Shown in pieces: positions 53,940 to 64,000 of a stretch of 64,000 bases of DNA; the stretch's first letter is position 1; every line of letters starts with the position of its first letter. A program made the position numbers and the translations under genes. The notes under the pieces were generated by a model. The model was not told the origin of the DNA. It did not search any database and saw only the letters and a list, made by a program, of their open reading frames with translations. The stretch spans positions 5,653,001 through 5,717,000 of the forward strand of contig JAZGTN010000015.1 of the NCBI GenBank assembly GCA_037783415.1. The letters are read 5' to 3'. This DNA is from Leptasterias polaris (lineage: Eukaryota > Echinodermata > Asteroidea > Forcipulatida > Asteriidae).

Positions 53940-54475
53940 TTAAGAAAGAGGTTTGCCCCAGTGTTTCCTGGTGGTATGGTTGGCTGCAGATAGTGAAACT
54001 TTACAAGGTGCGTTTTGTGGCAGGGTGGTTGAGAGCACTGGTGTTTCTGATCAGCAGAGTGCAGATTCGAGTCCTGGTCGTTGCACTTAAAGATGCTTTA
54101 CCGTAATTGCTTTTTCCTTCAGATGGGACATTAAACCGTAGATACCAGGGCTCGATTTCACAAAGAGTTAAGATTGATCTTAAGTGCAAATCCATCGTAG
54201 TTGCTTAGCAAACAGTGATGTCACAATACAAATCACTATGGTAATACTGATAACTCATCTTAAAATGAATCTTAGTGCTTTGTGAAATCGGCCCCTGGAC
54301 TGGTACGGTAGTGCACATAAAAGAACTCAGAACACTTATCTAGGGGTTAACCCCGGTGTTTCTGGTTCACATAGCAAGCACCCTTGTTTACAGGTTTCCT
54401 CAGGCTTGCGAGCTACAGTGATTAAGTGCATTTATGAGGCATTCTTGGTTTCATTACCAAGAACATACAATAATA
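53940..54475 (+). repeat. tRNA-Leu-derived SINE, interrupted by a MITE
   Basis: Head from about 54015 (GGCAGGGTGGTTGAGAGCAC, B box GATTCGAGTCC); body CAGATGGGACATTAAACCGT; then a foldback MITE at 54145-54298; then the resumed body AAAGAACTCAGAACACTTAT and CCGGTGTTTCTGGTTCACAT. A SINE-body fragment also precedes the head at 53940. Confidence 0.8.
54145..54298. mobile_element. Foldback MITE, CGATTTCACAAAG type, nested in a SINE
   Basis: Ends CCAGGGCTCGATTTCACAAA and TTTGTGAAATCGGCCCCTGG; core TGATGTCACAATACAAATC. It interrupts the SINE body between GCCGTAGAT-like and GCACATAAAAGAACTC sequence. Confidence 0.8.
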
Positions 54476-55210
54476 ATAAAATGGGTTCCATATTCATGTC
54501 TTTGCATACCTGTCGTAAAAAAAAGATTTATAAATATAAAAACAATGTGAATATCAGCGCCTATCTGTGGTGGATACCGACGCTTTATAAGTGTTCATCA
54601 GTATCATTAACTTGACAAATAACTGAAATTAATCCCTTGTACAACTATCAAATTATCAAGATTAAACAGTTTTGCGGTTGTCAACTGAAGTATTTTCTTA
54701 CTTGTGTGGTTCAATGTCCAAACGAAATCGAAAGAAAACAATTTTTTATAAGCCCCTGAGGGTCCAAAAAAGAAAAAATTTCTTGCCCCTTTTTGACACT
54801 CTTTCAGCACAAAGGCCACCATTCTTCTCCCCTCATGTAGGCACGTTTCTTTTGACCCAGGGCAAGCCCAAGTCTGATCTTTTTATAGTTCCATATGGTC
54901 TCTTCCACCCTCTATTATGCTTCCACTCACAGTTAGCCTCCTGCTTTGTTACCTAAAAGAAAGGGGGGGAAACCCGTTAGCGCTTTTTATTCTCAAAAAG
55001 GGCCTAACCACAACCCCTGTTACTGTTGATTTGAAATTGTGACTTTATTTCCCCCCCCCCCCCCCTCCATTTCATTGTGGTGAGATAATCTCTGTTACGT
55101 TTGCTGATATTTTTTTTGTTGGTCCAGAGGGGTTGAATTCTTTTTGCATGATGTCACCAGTGTTGTTCCCCCAGATGTTGAGGCTAATAAATTTGGCGAC
55201 TTCTGGGCTT

Positions 55211-55540
55211 TGTTGGTGATGGTACCTCTTTGGGTCTACTGATCGAGTGGTGGTCTTTGTGAGATAATGAAGTGTTTGTTGGTGATGGTACCTCTTTGGG
55301 TCTACTGATCGAGTGGTGGTCTTTGTGAGATAATGAAGTGTTTGTTGGTGATGGTACCTCTTTGGGTCTACTGATCGAGTGGTGGTCTTTGTGAGATAAT
55401 GAAGTGTTTGTTGGTGATGGTACCTCTTTGGGTCTACTGATCGAGTGGTGGTCTTTGTGAGATAATGAAGTGTTTGTTGGTGATGGTACCTCTTTGGGTC
55501 TACTGATCCAGTGGTGGTCTTTGTGAGATAATGAAGTGGT
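55211..55540. repeat. 66-bp minisatellite, 5 copies
   Basis: TGTTGGTGATGGTACCTCTT at 55211, 55277, 55343, 55409 and 55475. Copies are nearly identical; the last has a GATCCAG variant. The unit is 22 codons. The minus strand stays open (55184-55618), with a repeat containing LSHKDHHSISRPKEVPSPT. Confidence 0.93.
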
Positions 55541-56034
55541 CAAATTTGTGGAGCAGGAGGACATGGTGTGAATCTGTGGGTGGGTAGTTGGTTCACTCTT
55601 GGGCATTGGAAATAACATTAATCAGGGATGCTAGTTTTCCCGGCTGTAGAATGGGACCAAGTTGGTCTCACAGTTTTATGACGTGAGCAATTCCGTTATC
55701 TTTGAATACTTTAGTTTAACAAAGTTTATGGCATGGCTATAAACAATGATATTGTTCAAAAAGTAAAATTAAGCCATGAAATATATGAAAGTAAGACTTG
55801 ACCCGTTTCTGTTAAACAATTAAGATTTTGCCCAACTGACGTTCATGTTATCATTAAAGCTATGTAACGCTCGCACAAATTCCAGCGTGATTGGCAAATT
55901 TATTAGTTTTTTAAATAACATCCTTGTCCCAAGTTTTAATTTTGTTTCAATGTGAATTTTAACGAAAAATTTGTACTGTATTAAAATTGAAATTGCATGT
56001 TTGTAAACAATTTATTGCTATGGGTTTAGTCTCT

Positions 56035-56060
56035 CCATGGAGGAAGGAAATCCTCCATGG
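56035..56060. repeat. CCATGGAGGA palindrome
   Basis: CCATGGAGGA-AGGAAA-TCCTCCATGG, perfect 10-bp arms with a 6-base spacer, 30 bp before a SINE tail. Confidence 0.8.
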
Positions 56061-56081
56061 TCCCTCTTAGCCCTATAATCC

Positions 56082-56091
<10 letters not shown>

Positions 56092-56113
<22 letters not shown>

Positions 56114-56462
56114 TTCGGTTTTTATATAGCGCTTTACACACCCGAAGGGCGTCTCAAAGCGCTTCACACATTATTATCCCTGGTCACTGGGCCATTTGTT
56201 TCATTCCTTAAACCATCTCAGCTCCCTGGGGAGTATACAGCCTGTGCAACAAATCTGCGCTACTAATAGTAAGCTAAATCAATCACAAGAACCATCTCTG
56301 CCCTCACAGGTACCCATTTTACCCCTGGGTGGAGAGAAGCAATTATAGTTAAGTGTCTTGCTCAGGGACACAAGTGTCACGACCGGGACTCGAACCCACA
56401 CTCTGCTGAACAGAAACACCAGAGCTTGAGTTTGGTGTTCTTAACCGCTCGGCCACGACACC
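56092..56462 (-). repeat. Full-length tRNA-Leu-derived SINE, minus strand
   Basis: Head at the right end (complement of ACCGCTCGGCCACGACAC; B box complement GACTCGAACCC). The body passes TAAGTGTCTTGCTCAGGGAC and ends with TATATAGCGCTTTACACACC next to an AAT-repeat tail at 56092-56113. It is the most intact copy in the window. Confidence 0.85.
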
Positions 56463-56469
56463 CCCCTAA

Positions 56470-59400
56470 GCAGGGGGTATCTATGTATTTCCCAAAGAAA
56501 TTGTTGTTTTCTGGAAGCTTGTCAGGGTTAGCAACTGCAATGTAAAAACGTCGGCCAAATTTGTGGGAATTTTCCTGAGAAAGCTGTCTAGCTTGGAAGG
56601 GGCTATAAGTTTTACAATTGTCATAAATAACATTCATTTTGAATTGAATGGAAACTTTGATTAAGTCCCACAAAGGCATCAATAGTCTACTTTAAAAACA
56701 CCTTTGAAACTCATTACACTAAACCAAGCAAGTTGGCAGATCTGGTTACAGTCAGTCGTAACTCATTTATGTTCCAAGTCTGATGCTTGTAAGTTGGAGT
56801 CATTACAGAATGCCATCAAAGATTCCAGTCACATTCTTCTCTGAAATAAGGGAAAATACATTTCCCTGTTCCATTAGTACGTGTTGACGCCATTAATGTC
56901 TGCTAGGTCAGTGTTTCCATGGAGACCAGTCTGGGGGCACTAATCATGATAAAAATCAGAGTTATGGATATTTTAGAATATATTTAATCAAATTGATAAA
57001 GACTGTCATATCTGACCTCAAGTCTGAAATGAAGTTGCGGGGGCTGGTAATAGTATGCACAGCGACAGTAAACATGTTTATTTTTGTAGAGTTTGCCCAT
57101 TTTCTACAGAGTATTATTATTGATGGGGTGTTTTATCCTGTTTGCTTTATAAATTCCTTTGTACAAAAATTCCTTTTCTGGGTTGTTTTTGTAAGAGGAG
57201 ATTTGAATGAGAAATGTCACGGTATTGTCATTGAGAAACCTTTATGAATGTACCGATAATAGTCATGATAAATATTTATTATTATTGTGAATCCGTGTGG
57301 AACTTAAGACTCTGAATTCTTTGACTGCCGCCGGAAGAACAATAATGTACCCGGTTCTTTTTTCAGGAGTTGACATGAACCCTAAATGACCCAGAACTGT
57401 CGCCCATTCATGGTAAGGGAACAAAGGAAAGAATAAAAATTAGTTTCGGTTGGTGGGTTTCTTTACATTCACATAATCACTGCAATACAAAGCCCCTTGA
57501 TTTATCTGTTCATTTAAACCATAAACAGCGCCCCCCCCCCCCCAATTCTCTCAATTCAATTTCTAACACCTACACACATTGCATTGGGACTGTGTTGTTG
57601 ACGTAGTTTCTTGATTTCTAAATCATTTGAAATTTTAGGTTTTCTCACCAGTCCTTTCGTTGCATAATATTAAATTGTTATTAATGTTTTTTAACTCTGC
57701 CGCAGTAGAATAGATAGCAAGACAAACTCTCAAAGTTTTAAATCCACACAGCTAGGTAGATATACACACAGTGTTACCGCAAGCTGAATATATACAATCA
57801 TTGTTTTGGATTTAAAAAAATAAAAGTTTTTTTTTTTTTTTTGTTTTTTTTAAAATTATGTTCTTTCACACAAAGTTTTGATACTGGTCTTTTGAGAATC
57901 ATCAATGTTGGTCACGTGCTTGAACTAATACTTGCAATTGGGACTTTCTGACCAAGCAGACACTCTCTCTCAGAAAATGAGCTGAAATTTACAAATGTTT
58001 GTTTGGATTGCTGTGTGAATGCAGTGTTATCCAGCATAATACCAGCATGTAAGAAAGCTTGGCGCACCACCATGCTTTCTGTGGCACTAGCCATGTTAAA
58101 GAAGTCGCCGCCAGGGTTAAAAGTCCGTCTGCAACATTTTCCCTCCACTTTTTTTTCAATTTCATGTATTTCAGAGTTCAAATGCAATCGTTAAAACCTT
58201 TTCTCTAAGGAGACATCTGAGCCCCTTTTTCCGGGGCCTTAGGCGGGCCCCGGACCCCCAGCTGTAAAGGCTTTATGCTCCCATAGCCCCCACCCCCAGC
58301 GCCAGCCTTTAGTTTTCAAGGTTGGAGAACGCTTGAATCGTTGATTACAAAATAAAACCATTGAAGATCTAAATTCAATGTTGGAACATACACATTTGTG
58401 TTCTTTATGAAAGATCCTGGAAAACTTTCACATAGTTTGGTTTTGACAATAACAAAATACCGGCTTCTTTAAAACATAATTTATACCTCACTGACTTTAT
58501 TCAAGGCAGAGGAAGGACTAGCAATAGGAAACAAATCATAGCCCAGGGGTATAACAACAAATATGATATCCAGATTAATAGTGTATGGATAGATTAAAGG
58601 AGTCGCCTATTGTGCATTTATGTAGTATAGAGCATTCCATTGCATTCTTTGTAAATGGCGCTGATTTGTAAAATGGCCTCCTCCCGGGCTGGGAAGTTTA
58701 ATTGGAATGGAAGTCATTTCATGACATTTACATTGTGCTGGAAGACACATTTGATTCAATTTCCGTCTGTTAATTTTCTGCAGCTATTGGGTATGAACAT
58801 ACAGCAAGGAACAGATGAACAACCCATGCTATTGCTACATTATTCCTTGTTTGATAGTGTAAAACATTTCCCAAATACTATAGTCACTGTCCTTAACTGC
58901 TGGAGCCTTGCTTGCAGATTAGGTTTTCAGTCACTACCTGATTGGGTGGGTTTTCTCTATTTGGGGTTTTTCCCTAGCCGGGTGTTCCTCCAAAATCTCA
59001 AATTGAACATTTCTTGTATGTGGATTGGGTTTTCAGTCTTTACTGATTGCGTGGGTTTTCCCTATTTCGGGTTTTCCTCCCAAATCCCAAACTGACATTT
59101 ACTTCACAGTCTTGTCTACACGTGTATAAATTTCCATGGCTGCCCAAGGGTTGCAGTGCTAATCAGTGTTTAGGACCCCTTTATACGATTTGCATAATTT
59201 TCCATGCACTGGTTTTGGTTTAAATTTAAATTTTAAATTGTCAACAACATTTTTAGGGCCGCAATATGTTTTGATACCATTGGGAAGATCATAGTTAAAC
59301 CAGTAATTAAAATTTTATTTAATTTGACGGTGTTTTAACACACCCAGTACCGTCAAAGTTTAGTTCTAGGGTTTTATGAAGTACTGCTCATAAATTATAC

Positions 59401-59700
59401 ATGTAATACATGAATAATTTATAAGCAATATGTTTTCTGCTCGATTAATTCAACAGCTTTGTATATTGGGTACTGGTCTTAACAACCAATGTTCTTGCTG
59501 TTTTAACACCAGCTATCATTTGGTCAATATTTATACATCCTTAAGCTGTTAGCTATCATTCAATAATGGATGTCTGTGATGATAAATATGGATAAATACG
59601 GTGTAAGCTTTCTTCCATGGTGATAGTATAAACACCTAACAAATTCTAGCAAGTGAGCAGAACGTGTGAGGTCTTAATAAAAAAAAGCATGCAGTCACCA
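56470..59700. other. Non-genic stretch with one dispersed repeat
   Basis: Low-complexity T and C tracts (about 57530 and 57828), a rearranged copy of a dispersed repeat at 58905-59100, and no exon-like sequence. Confidence 0.5.
58905..59100 (+). repeat. GGAGGAAAACCCC dispersed repeat, plus strand, two tandem copies
   Basis: GGTTTTCAGTCACTACCTGA and GGTTTTCAGTCTTTACTGAT each precede GTGGGTTTTC and a TTTCCTCC-type stretch. The 146-codon ORF ending at 59095 is largely this repeat. Confidence 0.6.
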
Positions 59701-59710
59701 TCATTTGAAC

Positions 59711-60310
59711 TTGTGGTACAAGATCGACACTGTAAGCTTTTTCGACCTTGCTCTATGGCTGGATGTATCCGTGAAACGAAATAGAGTCAAGAATCGTCAA
59801 GGTTGTCGCCAGTATTCAGTGTGAATAGTGCCCTCGCCAGCATACTAGGGTGTGGCAGCCTGCCACGCTTGCGATGAAAATGAGCTTTCCCCGCTTTGCT
59901 TTAACTTTCCCCGGCACACTAAAAATGTTGCCGCCACTCCATAAAAAAATACTACGCCACATGTTAAAACTATTGTGGTACGAGATCGACACTGTAGGCT
60001 TTTTCGACCTTGCTCTATGGCTGGATGTAGCCGTGAAACGAAATAGAGTCAAGAATCGTCAAGGTTGTTGCCAGTATTCAGTGTGAATAGCGCCCTCGCC
60101 AGCATACTAGGGCGTGGCAGCCTGCCAAGCTTGCGATGAAATGAGCTTTCCCCGCTATGCTCTAACTTTCCCCGGCACACCTAAAATGTTGCCGCCACTC
60201 GTTAAAAACTACTACGCCACATGTTAAAACTATTGTGGTTCAAGGTCGACACTGTAGGCTTTTTCCTCCTTGCTTTATGGTGGATGTACTGCAAAACGAA
60301 ATAGAACCAA
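59711..60310. repeat. Satellite-like tandem repeat, about 261 bp, 2.3 copies
   Basis: AGATCGACACTGTA.GCTTTT at 59721, 59983 and (AGGTCGAC form) 60243. TCTATGGCTGGATGTA, GCCCTCGCCAGCATACTAGG and CTACGCCACATGTTAAAACT recur in the two full copies. Confidence 0.88.
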
Positions 60311-61374
60311 GAATAATGTTAAATTATTCAATAAAGTATGTTATAAGTTGAGTTTCTGTTTTTAACTAATAATGTATGTGGATGACTTGGCAAGTTTTTT
60401 TATATTCTTCCGATAATGTAATACGACCAGCCAGACTGTTTTGGGCTTGACAGCGTGGCGCTGTGATTGGTTTAGCTTACAAATTAAGTATTTACCCAAC
60501 TGATGTTCATGACATAATAATGCTGTGACTGTGGTGAGGCATATCTCTCGGCCCTTGAAAAATCCTGGCCTGAGCAATGAGAAAAAAAATAATTATTTAG
60601 AATTTTGTTTTTTACAGTTTTTGTTTTAGATGGAAGAGGAATGTAGTGAACATGTTGAGTGTATGAATTTCTCCTAAAAAAGTTGTGTTTATTTTTATTT
60701 TTATTTATTCATTATCAACACAAATTCATGTACATGTGTAGTTGTACAATATTATAAATAGTCAGTACCATAGAAGTGTGCTGGAAACATGCATTTTGTA
60801 GAGCCACCTTTACAATAGTCTCGCAGAAAAAAGCTCATGATGTAGGCCCCTATTACAAATCAATTTGTTGAACACATTTTGGCCTCTCCGTATTATCTCG
60901 ATAAACACTTCATATTTGTTGTCAAAGTGCACAAATCTAGAAGCTGGACTTTGTTGCATTTTTGTAAACATACTCATTCATCTTTTTTTAGAAGCAACAA
61001 AAGGATCGTCCAAAGGTTTCAACATTTTTATGGATGCCCTAAGAGTACTAAATTCTCTTTAAAAAGGTCTTTTAGGCTGCCAGGGCCACTTAGAGTAAGA
61101 CCAGCGCAGTTTGGCTTTTGAAACATTTGGCCTGGTGCTACACTGCAAAGGCTCCGAGTCGACTTATTTACAGAAACTTGTAGAAGTTTTCAACTCTAAA
61201 CCGCTAGTGTCTTTGATTGAAGACCTGACCTCCCATATCTACCAAAATACTACGCAGTATGGAGAATTCAACACCCAAATGTTTATTTGTTTATTTTATT
61301 TTAATTAACTCTGGTTGTTGAAGCCAAGGACTCTTAGAAAAGCAACCTCATCAATCACTATACTAGCCAAGAAC

Positions 61375-61560
61375 TTCGTGGAGAGAAGACAATGAAAGAC
61401 GTTTCAGTTTTAGATGTGGGAGGAAAACCCCGGGGAAATGTTCCAGGGAAAACCCATGCAATCAGGCAGGGACTGAAAACCCAATCCACATAGTGCCCCT
61501 GACGGGATTCGAACCGGGGTCCCAGAGGTGGAAGGCAAGGCAAGATACTTAGACTTGGAT
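61375..61560 (-). repeat. GGAGGAAAACCCC dispersed repeat, best copy
   Basis: CAGTTTTAGATGTGGGAGGA, CAGGGAAAACCCATGCAATC, CCCAATCCACATAGTGCCCC and GGGATTCGAACCGGGGTCCC. The last is a clear tRNA-like B-box complement. Confidence 0.65.
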
Positions 61561-61673
61561 GTTCAGATACTATGCAATTGTTGTTCATGCCTGCAGTCCA
61601 AGAACCTACATATTAAGACAACTTTCTGATCAGGAATCTGGAGGATTTGGGGCATTTAGGGTTAAGGGCACAA

Positions 61674-61979
61674 GTGTCATTCCAAAAAGTGTCTGCTGCC
61701 AAAAAGTGTCAGCTGAGCATGCGGATTGGACGCAGGGCACTATTTGTACGTGTCAAATAGTGTCTGTGCCAAATAGTGTCCAAGCGAAATTCTGTACAAC
61801 GTCTAGCCTAATTGGCAGCTCAATTGAAGCAAAGGCACACAATAGGATGCACACTTAATGCCAATACTTTATTGGCAAGACTCCATAAACGATGTGACAT
61901 CATAGACACATGACTAATGAGATCATGATATGCTAATGAGCGGACACTATTTGGCAGTGGACATTTTTTGGCGTGACAC
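61674..61979. mobile_element. 306-bp MITE with long GTGTCA...CCAAAAA inverted ends
   Basis: Left GTGTCATTCCAAAAAGTGTC, then TGCTGCCAAAAAGTGTC. Right complement GTGTCACGCCAAAAAATGTC, then CACTGCCAAATAGTGTC. The terminal repeats are about 45 bp, each with an internal AGTGTC/GCCAAA repetition. No coding capacity. Confidence 0.75.
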
Positions 61980-64000
61980 TGGGGCCAAGACTAGTGCTAC
62001 ATCCATCGTGCCTTTTTGAAATATCAGGCCTCTTGGTTTGTGCTGCCGCAAAGGCTCTCAACTTACAAAAGTACACGGTTACAGTAGTTTGAGTCAGGAC
62101 CACACACTTGAACAGGATCCTTTAAAACCACATTGGGACATGGGATACACAGAGGCATTGATTGTTGTGCACGGGATACTGTCAACACTCCTGTGAAAGA
62201 AAACCCCTTTATACTCACAATAATCCAGATTGGTTTACATTACAATTGCTGGATTATGCATGCACCAGACAGGGCGCTCACTGCTCCTCTTTCACAAGAG
62301 TCGATTACATTCGCTGTCTTCACAAAATGTCTGTCAAATCAACGGAAGTTCAGAGTTCTGTAATGCTAAATCGCTGGAGTGATTTACTTTGGGCCTTCCT
62401 TGCTAAGCTCTTTCAAAATCCAACACCACAGTAACTTCAAAGCTGTTGGACTCTAACTATAGTGGTTGGCCTGATCCAGTGAAAAGCGTAATCAGTTTAC
62501 GAGTGCAGTCCTCAGTCCAACAAACAGAATCAAACAAAACAGGCAGTTGGATTTTGAATCATCCATGCTTAAGTTGAACAAAACATTAAGAAAATATCTA
62601 CTGATGATGGCCTGGCATTTCATCTTTGAGAGGGCAAGGCCATTTCCATTTTGCAAAGGGCACTTCCAGTGGAAAATCTTAAAGTCTGTGGGAAACTTTT
62701 GAAGGGGCAGTGGGCACCAATGCCAAGACCATGGCATCTGGGTAACTCTAGGCCTGCTTATGACCCTTCCCCACTCCCTGCCCCTTTCTCTGTAAAACAT
62801 TCAAGGTTTAGTTTTTATCAAAGGTGACTATATTCTTGAATCTCAAATGAACATTTCAATTAAATTCAATATTTTATTGCCCACATTAAAAAGTATTGGA
62901 ATTTGAATCCAACAGTCGCACATTTAGAAAGTACCAAAAATATGCAATTTAAAACAAACAGGAGACTTAAAAAAGAACAGAGAAATAGCTAAGAAAAATA
63001 AAAAACCATTAAATTGTACAAGTTGCAAGTTTTCAACCAAGAATTTGTGTCTAGTTTAAAATGTACATTTAGGTTTCAACTTTTAGCTGGGGCAAAAAAC
63101 AGCAACATCAGTGAGTCCAGATTTACCACAGTGTTTTGCCTGTGTCAGAATTTACCCAAGAATGTTTATGACTTATTGATTTGGTTTTGTGATTCATAAA
63201 TTGTGCACGCTACCCTTTCTGTTTGAATATGATTCAAAGTTGCATCAGGAGGTGAATTCAAGGTCGGTTCCTAAGATTACTCATGACACATTTATTGTTT
63301 TCACACAGGGGTATTTTAGTAAAAACCCACCCCCCTATCACTTAGGTTGCAACTGGAGTACTGCCCCTGTATGAGTCACTCTCTATTGTGATCCCCTCTG
63401 TCTCTAAGCCTTTCCCTGAGGGTAGAGGGTTGCTTTTATCTAGCTCAGATAAATCCCTGTCGCCATATCAGATCAATATGAGATCCATTGTGAGATGTTC
63501 AATCAGTTTTACTGCGTGTGCTCTCAGATTGCAAGAAAACACCTGAAGATTGTGTTCAATGACACACCTTGGTTCTTACCCACATGGTTCTTTTTTAAGG
63601 ATTACAAGATCTTCCAACATAGAGCAACTTGTGACCTGATGCGTTCTGCTTTGTCAAGTGAGTTATTATAGCCTACATGGACAGTACGGTAGGTACATAG
63701 AAAATCCTCAAGTTGCACTGTATGATAGTAAATGTATTTGTCAGAAAAGTTGGGTTTTTTCGGAAAAGAAAGTGGAATCCTCAAGAATGCCTCTGTTGTT
63801 GTTTTTGATCTTTACTTTAGATGGGTCCTGAAAACAACTGAGGTACATGTAGAGAAAAAGATGAAAAGATTAAAGAAAAATGGAAACAATCCAGCATCGT
63901 TATTTTGTGCCAACTGAATATCAAAGTAAAAGGGGCTTTTGATAATCAATATGATTATGAACAGTTTTTTAGAATTGACTCGTTTCCAATGCTATATAAA
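61980..64000. other. Non-genic stretch to window end
   Basis: Contains an inverted copy of the TTGCCTTGGTGCCCC-type repeat (62620-62760) and a fragment related to the 43430-43500 sequence (62440-62525, opposite strand). No coding exon was recognised. Confidence 0.45.

Noticed and set aside
58655..59095. 146-codon plus-strand ORF as a gene
   Set aside because: Its second half is two copies of a dispersed repeat, and the first half has no recognisable domain or splice context.
1..64000. CRISPR arrays, operons or prokaryotic mobile elements
   Set aside because: Spliced eukaryotic gene and SINE/MITE landscape; the tandem arrays have no unique spacers.

Overview
The window is eukaryotic: one long intron-rich gene sits in AT-rich DNA packed with short interspersed repeats. 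The only gene identified with confidence is an alpha-catenin (vertebrate CTNNA family) on the + strand. Nineteen coding exons between 1979 and 25071 join in frame with GT-AG introns at every junction. The product is 907 residues, close to the length of vertebrate alpha-catenins. Exon sequences resemble vertebrate alpha-catenin along their whole length, except in the acidic linker. The tRNA-Leu-derived SINEs, the foldback elements beginning GGGCCCAATTTCAT and the short introns suggest a marine invertebrate deuterostome. An echinoderm, perhaps a sea star, is most likely; this is inferred from repeat style and was not tested.

Layout. 1-1939: 5' flank or 5' intron, with one dispersed repeat and no identified promoter. 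1940-25071: the alpha-catenin exons and introns. The introns carry SINEs, LINE 3' ends, MITEs (some nested) and two tandem duplications abutting splice acceptors. 25072 to about 26140: 3' UTR candidate, itself made partly of repeats. 26140-64000: no convincing gene. This part holds MITEs, SINEs, tandem arrays with units of 42-262 bp, and hairpins or palindromes. Two weak exon-like stretches (39164-39314 and 52779-52860) are noted.

Alpha-catenin links cadherin-bound beta-catenin to F-actin at adherens junctions. The exons run in order through the N-terminal beta-catenin-binding/dimerisation region, the M region with the vinculin-binding helix bundle, an acidic phospho-linker and the C-terminal actin-binding domain.

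The most interesting observation is a 42-bp minisatellite that ends exactly on the splice acceptor of coding exon 10. It repeats that acceptor plus the first six exon bases about 13 times. The unit is 14 codons long. Two of the twelve upstream copies would insert 14 or 28 residues in frame, and the other ten lead to a stop. Other notable items are a TTAA-flanked (piggyBac-type) MITE nested in a SINE, a hAT-type MITE with an 8-bp target duplication nested in a foldback element, a tandem array apparently built from one end of a MITE, and a recurrent CCATGGAGG palindrome.
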